Shown piece after piece: positions 5,315-6,306 of a DNA stretch of 6,306 nucleotides (its first letter is position 1; each line of letters starts with the position of its first letter). This DNA is from Ilumatobacteraceae bacterium (GTDB lineage Bacteria > Actinomycetota > Acidimicrobiia > Acidimicrobiales > Ilumatobacteraceae), in NCBI GenBank assembly GCA_016463105.1, contig JAEMRY010000069.1, positions 1 through 6,306 of the forward strand, in the 5' to 3' direction. A model generated the notes under the pieces. That model made no database searches, was not told the origin of the DNA, and saw only the letters and a list, made by a program, of their open reading frames with translations. The position numbers were made by a program, and so were the translations under genes.

Positions 5315-6306
5315 ATGCACGCAGTCGTGCTAGTTGGTGGGTTTGGTACGCGGCTTCGACCGCTGACGTTTACGACGCCAAAGCCGTTGCTACCGGTAGG
5401 TAATCTCGCGTTGCTTGAACGCTTAATGACTTCACTTGCGCGTGGCGGGGTGACACATGCTGTGCTTTCGCTCGGCTTCAAACCCGAACCATTTTTGAAA
5501 GCGTTTCCAACAAATGTCTGTGCAGGAGTCGAATTAAGTTATGCCGTCGAAGATCGGCCGCTTGATACATCTGGCGCAATTGGATTCGCCGCACGCCAAG
5601 CAGGTATTCACAAACGTGGTGAAACTTTTGTTGTTGCTAACGGGGATGTGATCACAGATTTAGATGTTGCCGAACTAATTGCGTTTCATCGCGCGAGCAA
5701 AGCCCAAGGCACAATTCATCTCACACCGGTTGCTGACCCTTCTCAATACGGTGTTGTTGAAGCGCAATCAAATGGACAGATCATTCGTTTCGTGGAAAAA
5801 CCCAAAGCTGGTGAAACTTTGTCGCGACATGTAAATGGCGGAACATATATTTTTGAAGCTTCAGCGTTAGAACGAATGCCTGGCACTGCACCACTTTCGA
5901 TTGAACGAGTCACGTTTCCTGAAATGGCTAATGCTGGGGTGTTGTATGCGTTGGCGACAAATGATTATTGGATAGATGCTGGTAGTCCAGATACTTATGT
6001 CAGATGCAATGTTGAATTATTGTCCCGAAAAAGTATCTATAAAGTAGAGCCGGTTGATGCGAATGCAACTATTGACCCGAGCGCTGTAATCACCCAAAGC
6101 ATGATTGGTGAAGGTTGTGTCGTGGGCCAGGGGGCACAAATCATTCGCAGTGTGTTGCTTCGTGGAGCAAAAGTTGACGCTAATGCTGTAGTTACTGACA
6201 GTGCTGTTATGGGACACGTCGGTGCGTTTGCCCAAGTCGCCTCATGTTTGATTGGCACAGACGGTGATGTAAATTCTGGAGCGGTGATACGAGATGCGAA
6301 AATTCC
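5315..6306 (+). CDS. Sugar-1-phosphate nucleotidylyltransferase, probable mannose-1-phosphate guanylyltransferase (3' end outside window)
   Basis: The frame is open for 330 codons up to the window edge; the family usually has about 350-370 residues, so little is missing. The N-terminal nucleotidyltransferase domain starts with VLVGGFGTRLRPLT (residues 5-18), the nucleotide-binding signature, then TPKPLLPVGN (21-30). RPLDTSGAIGFAA (81-93), ANGDVITDLD (108-117, Asp111 as the metal ligand) and FVEKPK (159-164) follow. NGGTYIFE (174-181) and YWIDAGSPDTY (218-228) complete the domain. From about 248 onward, hexapeptide-like repeats indicate a left-handed beta-helix. This build is that of the GMPP-type GDP-mannose pyrophosphorylase, not ManC, which carries a cupin isomerase domain. 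The enzyme would make GDP-mannose from mannose-1-phosphate and GTP, matching the need of the fucose synthase at the other end. Other NDP-sugar products, such as dTDP-glucose, UDP-glucose or GDP-heptose, cannot be excluded. Confidence 0.85.
   Translation, partial: MHAVVLVGGFGTRLRPLTFTTPKPLLPVGNLALLERLMTSLARGGVTHAVLSLGFKPEPFLKAFPTNVCAGVELSYAVEDRPLDTSGAIGFAARQAGIHKRGETFVVANGDVITDLDVAELIAFHRASKAQGTIHLTPVADPSQYGVVEAQSNGQIIRFVEKPKAGETLSRHVNGGTYIFEASALERMPGTAPLSIERVTFPEMANAGVLYALATNDYWIDAGSPDTYVRCNVELLSRKSIYKVEPVDANATIDPSAVITQSMIGEGCVVGQGAQIIRSVLLRGAKVDANAVVTDSAVMGHVGAFAQVASCLIGTDGDVNSGAVIRDAKI

Noticed and set aside
1..6306. Search for mobile elements, CRISPR repeats, tRNA or rRNA genes, toxin-antitoxin or defence genes
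   Set aside because: No transposase motifs, terminal inverted repeats, regularly spaced repeats, cloverleaf sequences or defence-type domains were seen on either strand; the coding space is fully explained by glycan-biosynthesis genes.

Overview
The window looks like part of a cell-surface glycan (exopolysaccharide, capsule or cell-wall glycan) biosynthesis locus from a bacterium, most likely an actinobacterium of moderate GC content. The organism call is an inference. It rests on the GTG starts, the 4-8 nt gene overlaps, possible near-leaderless starts, a single-pass membrane protein that I recognise as a divergent member of an actinobacterial (Acidimicrobiia-type) family, and a base composition that looks close to 50% GC by eye. 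A freshwater or marine Acidimicrobiia relative would fit. There is no rRNA or marker gene to settle it.

Layout. On the minus strand at the left are the first 24 codons of a proline-rich protein that runs off the edge (1-72), preceded by a GDP-L-fucose synthase-type epimerase/reductase (88-1065). A 93-bp divergent intergenic region (1066-1158) separates this from a plus-strand run of five genes. These are three GT4-type glycosyltransferases (1159-2247, 2244-3383, 3376-4608) joined by 4-nt and 8-nt overlaps, a histidine-free single-pass membrane protein (4629-5303), and a sugar-1-phosphate nucleotidylyltransferase of the GDP-mannose pyrophosphorylase type (5315 to past the right edge). Coding density is very high, and there is no gene-free stretch longer than about 100 bp.

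How the genes fit together (inference). The nucleotidylyltransferase would make GDP-mannose or a related NDP-sugar. The left-hand enzyme would reduce and epimerise GDP-4-keto-6-deoxymannose to GDP-L-fucose. The GMD dehydratase needed in between is not in the window. The three glycosyltransferases would then assemble an oligosaccharide, the third being of the WcaI/WbuB type that has a hydrophobic, membrane-associating segment. No flippase, polymerase, ABC exporter or initiating phosphoglycosyltransferase is visible here.

The most unusual item is the 224-residue membrane protein. As I recall its relatives, their ectodomain carries two histidine-rich blocks. This copy keeps the surrounding framework and two cysteines but has no histidine at all. 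I see no mobile element, CRISPR array, tRNA, rRNA or defence system, and nothing that amounts to a clearly new system. The main leads are the histidine-free protein and a hairpin covering its start codon.
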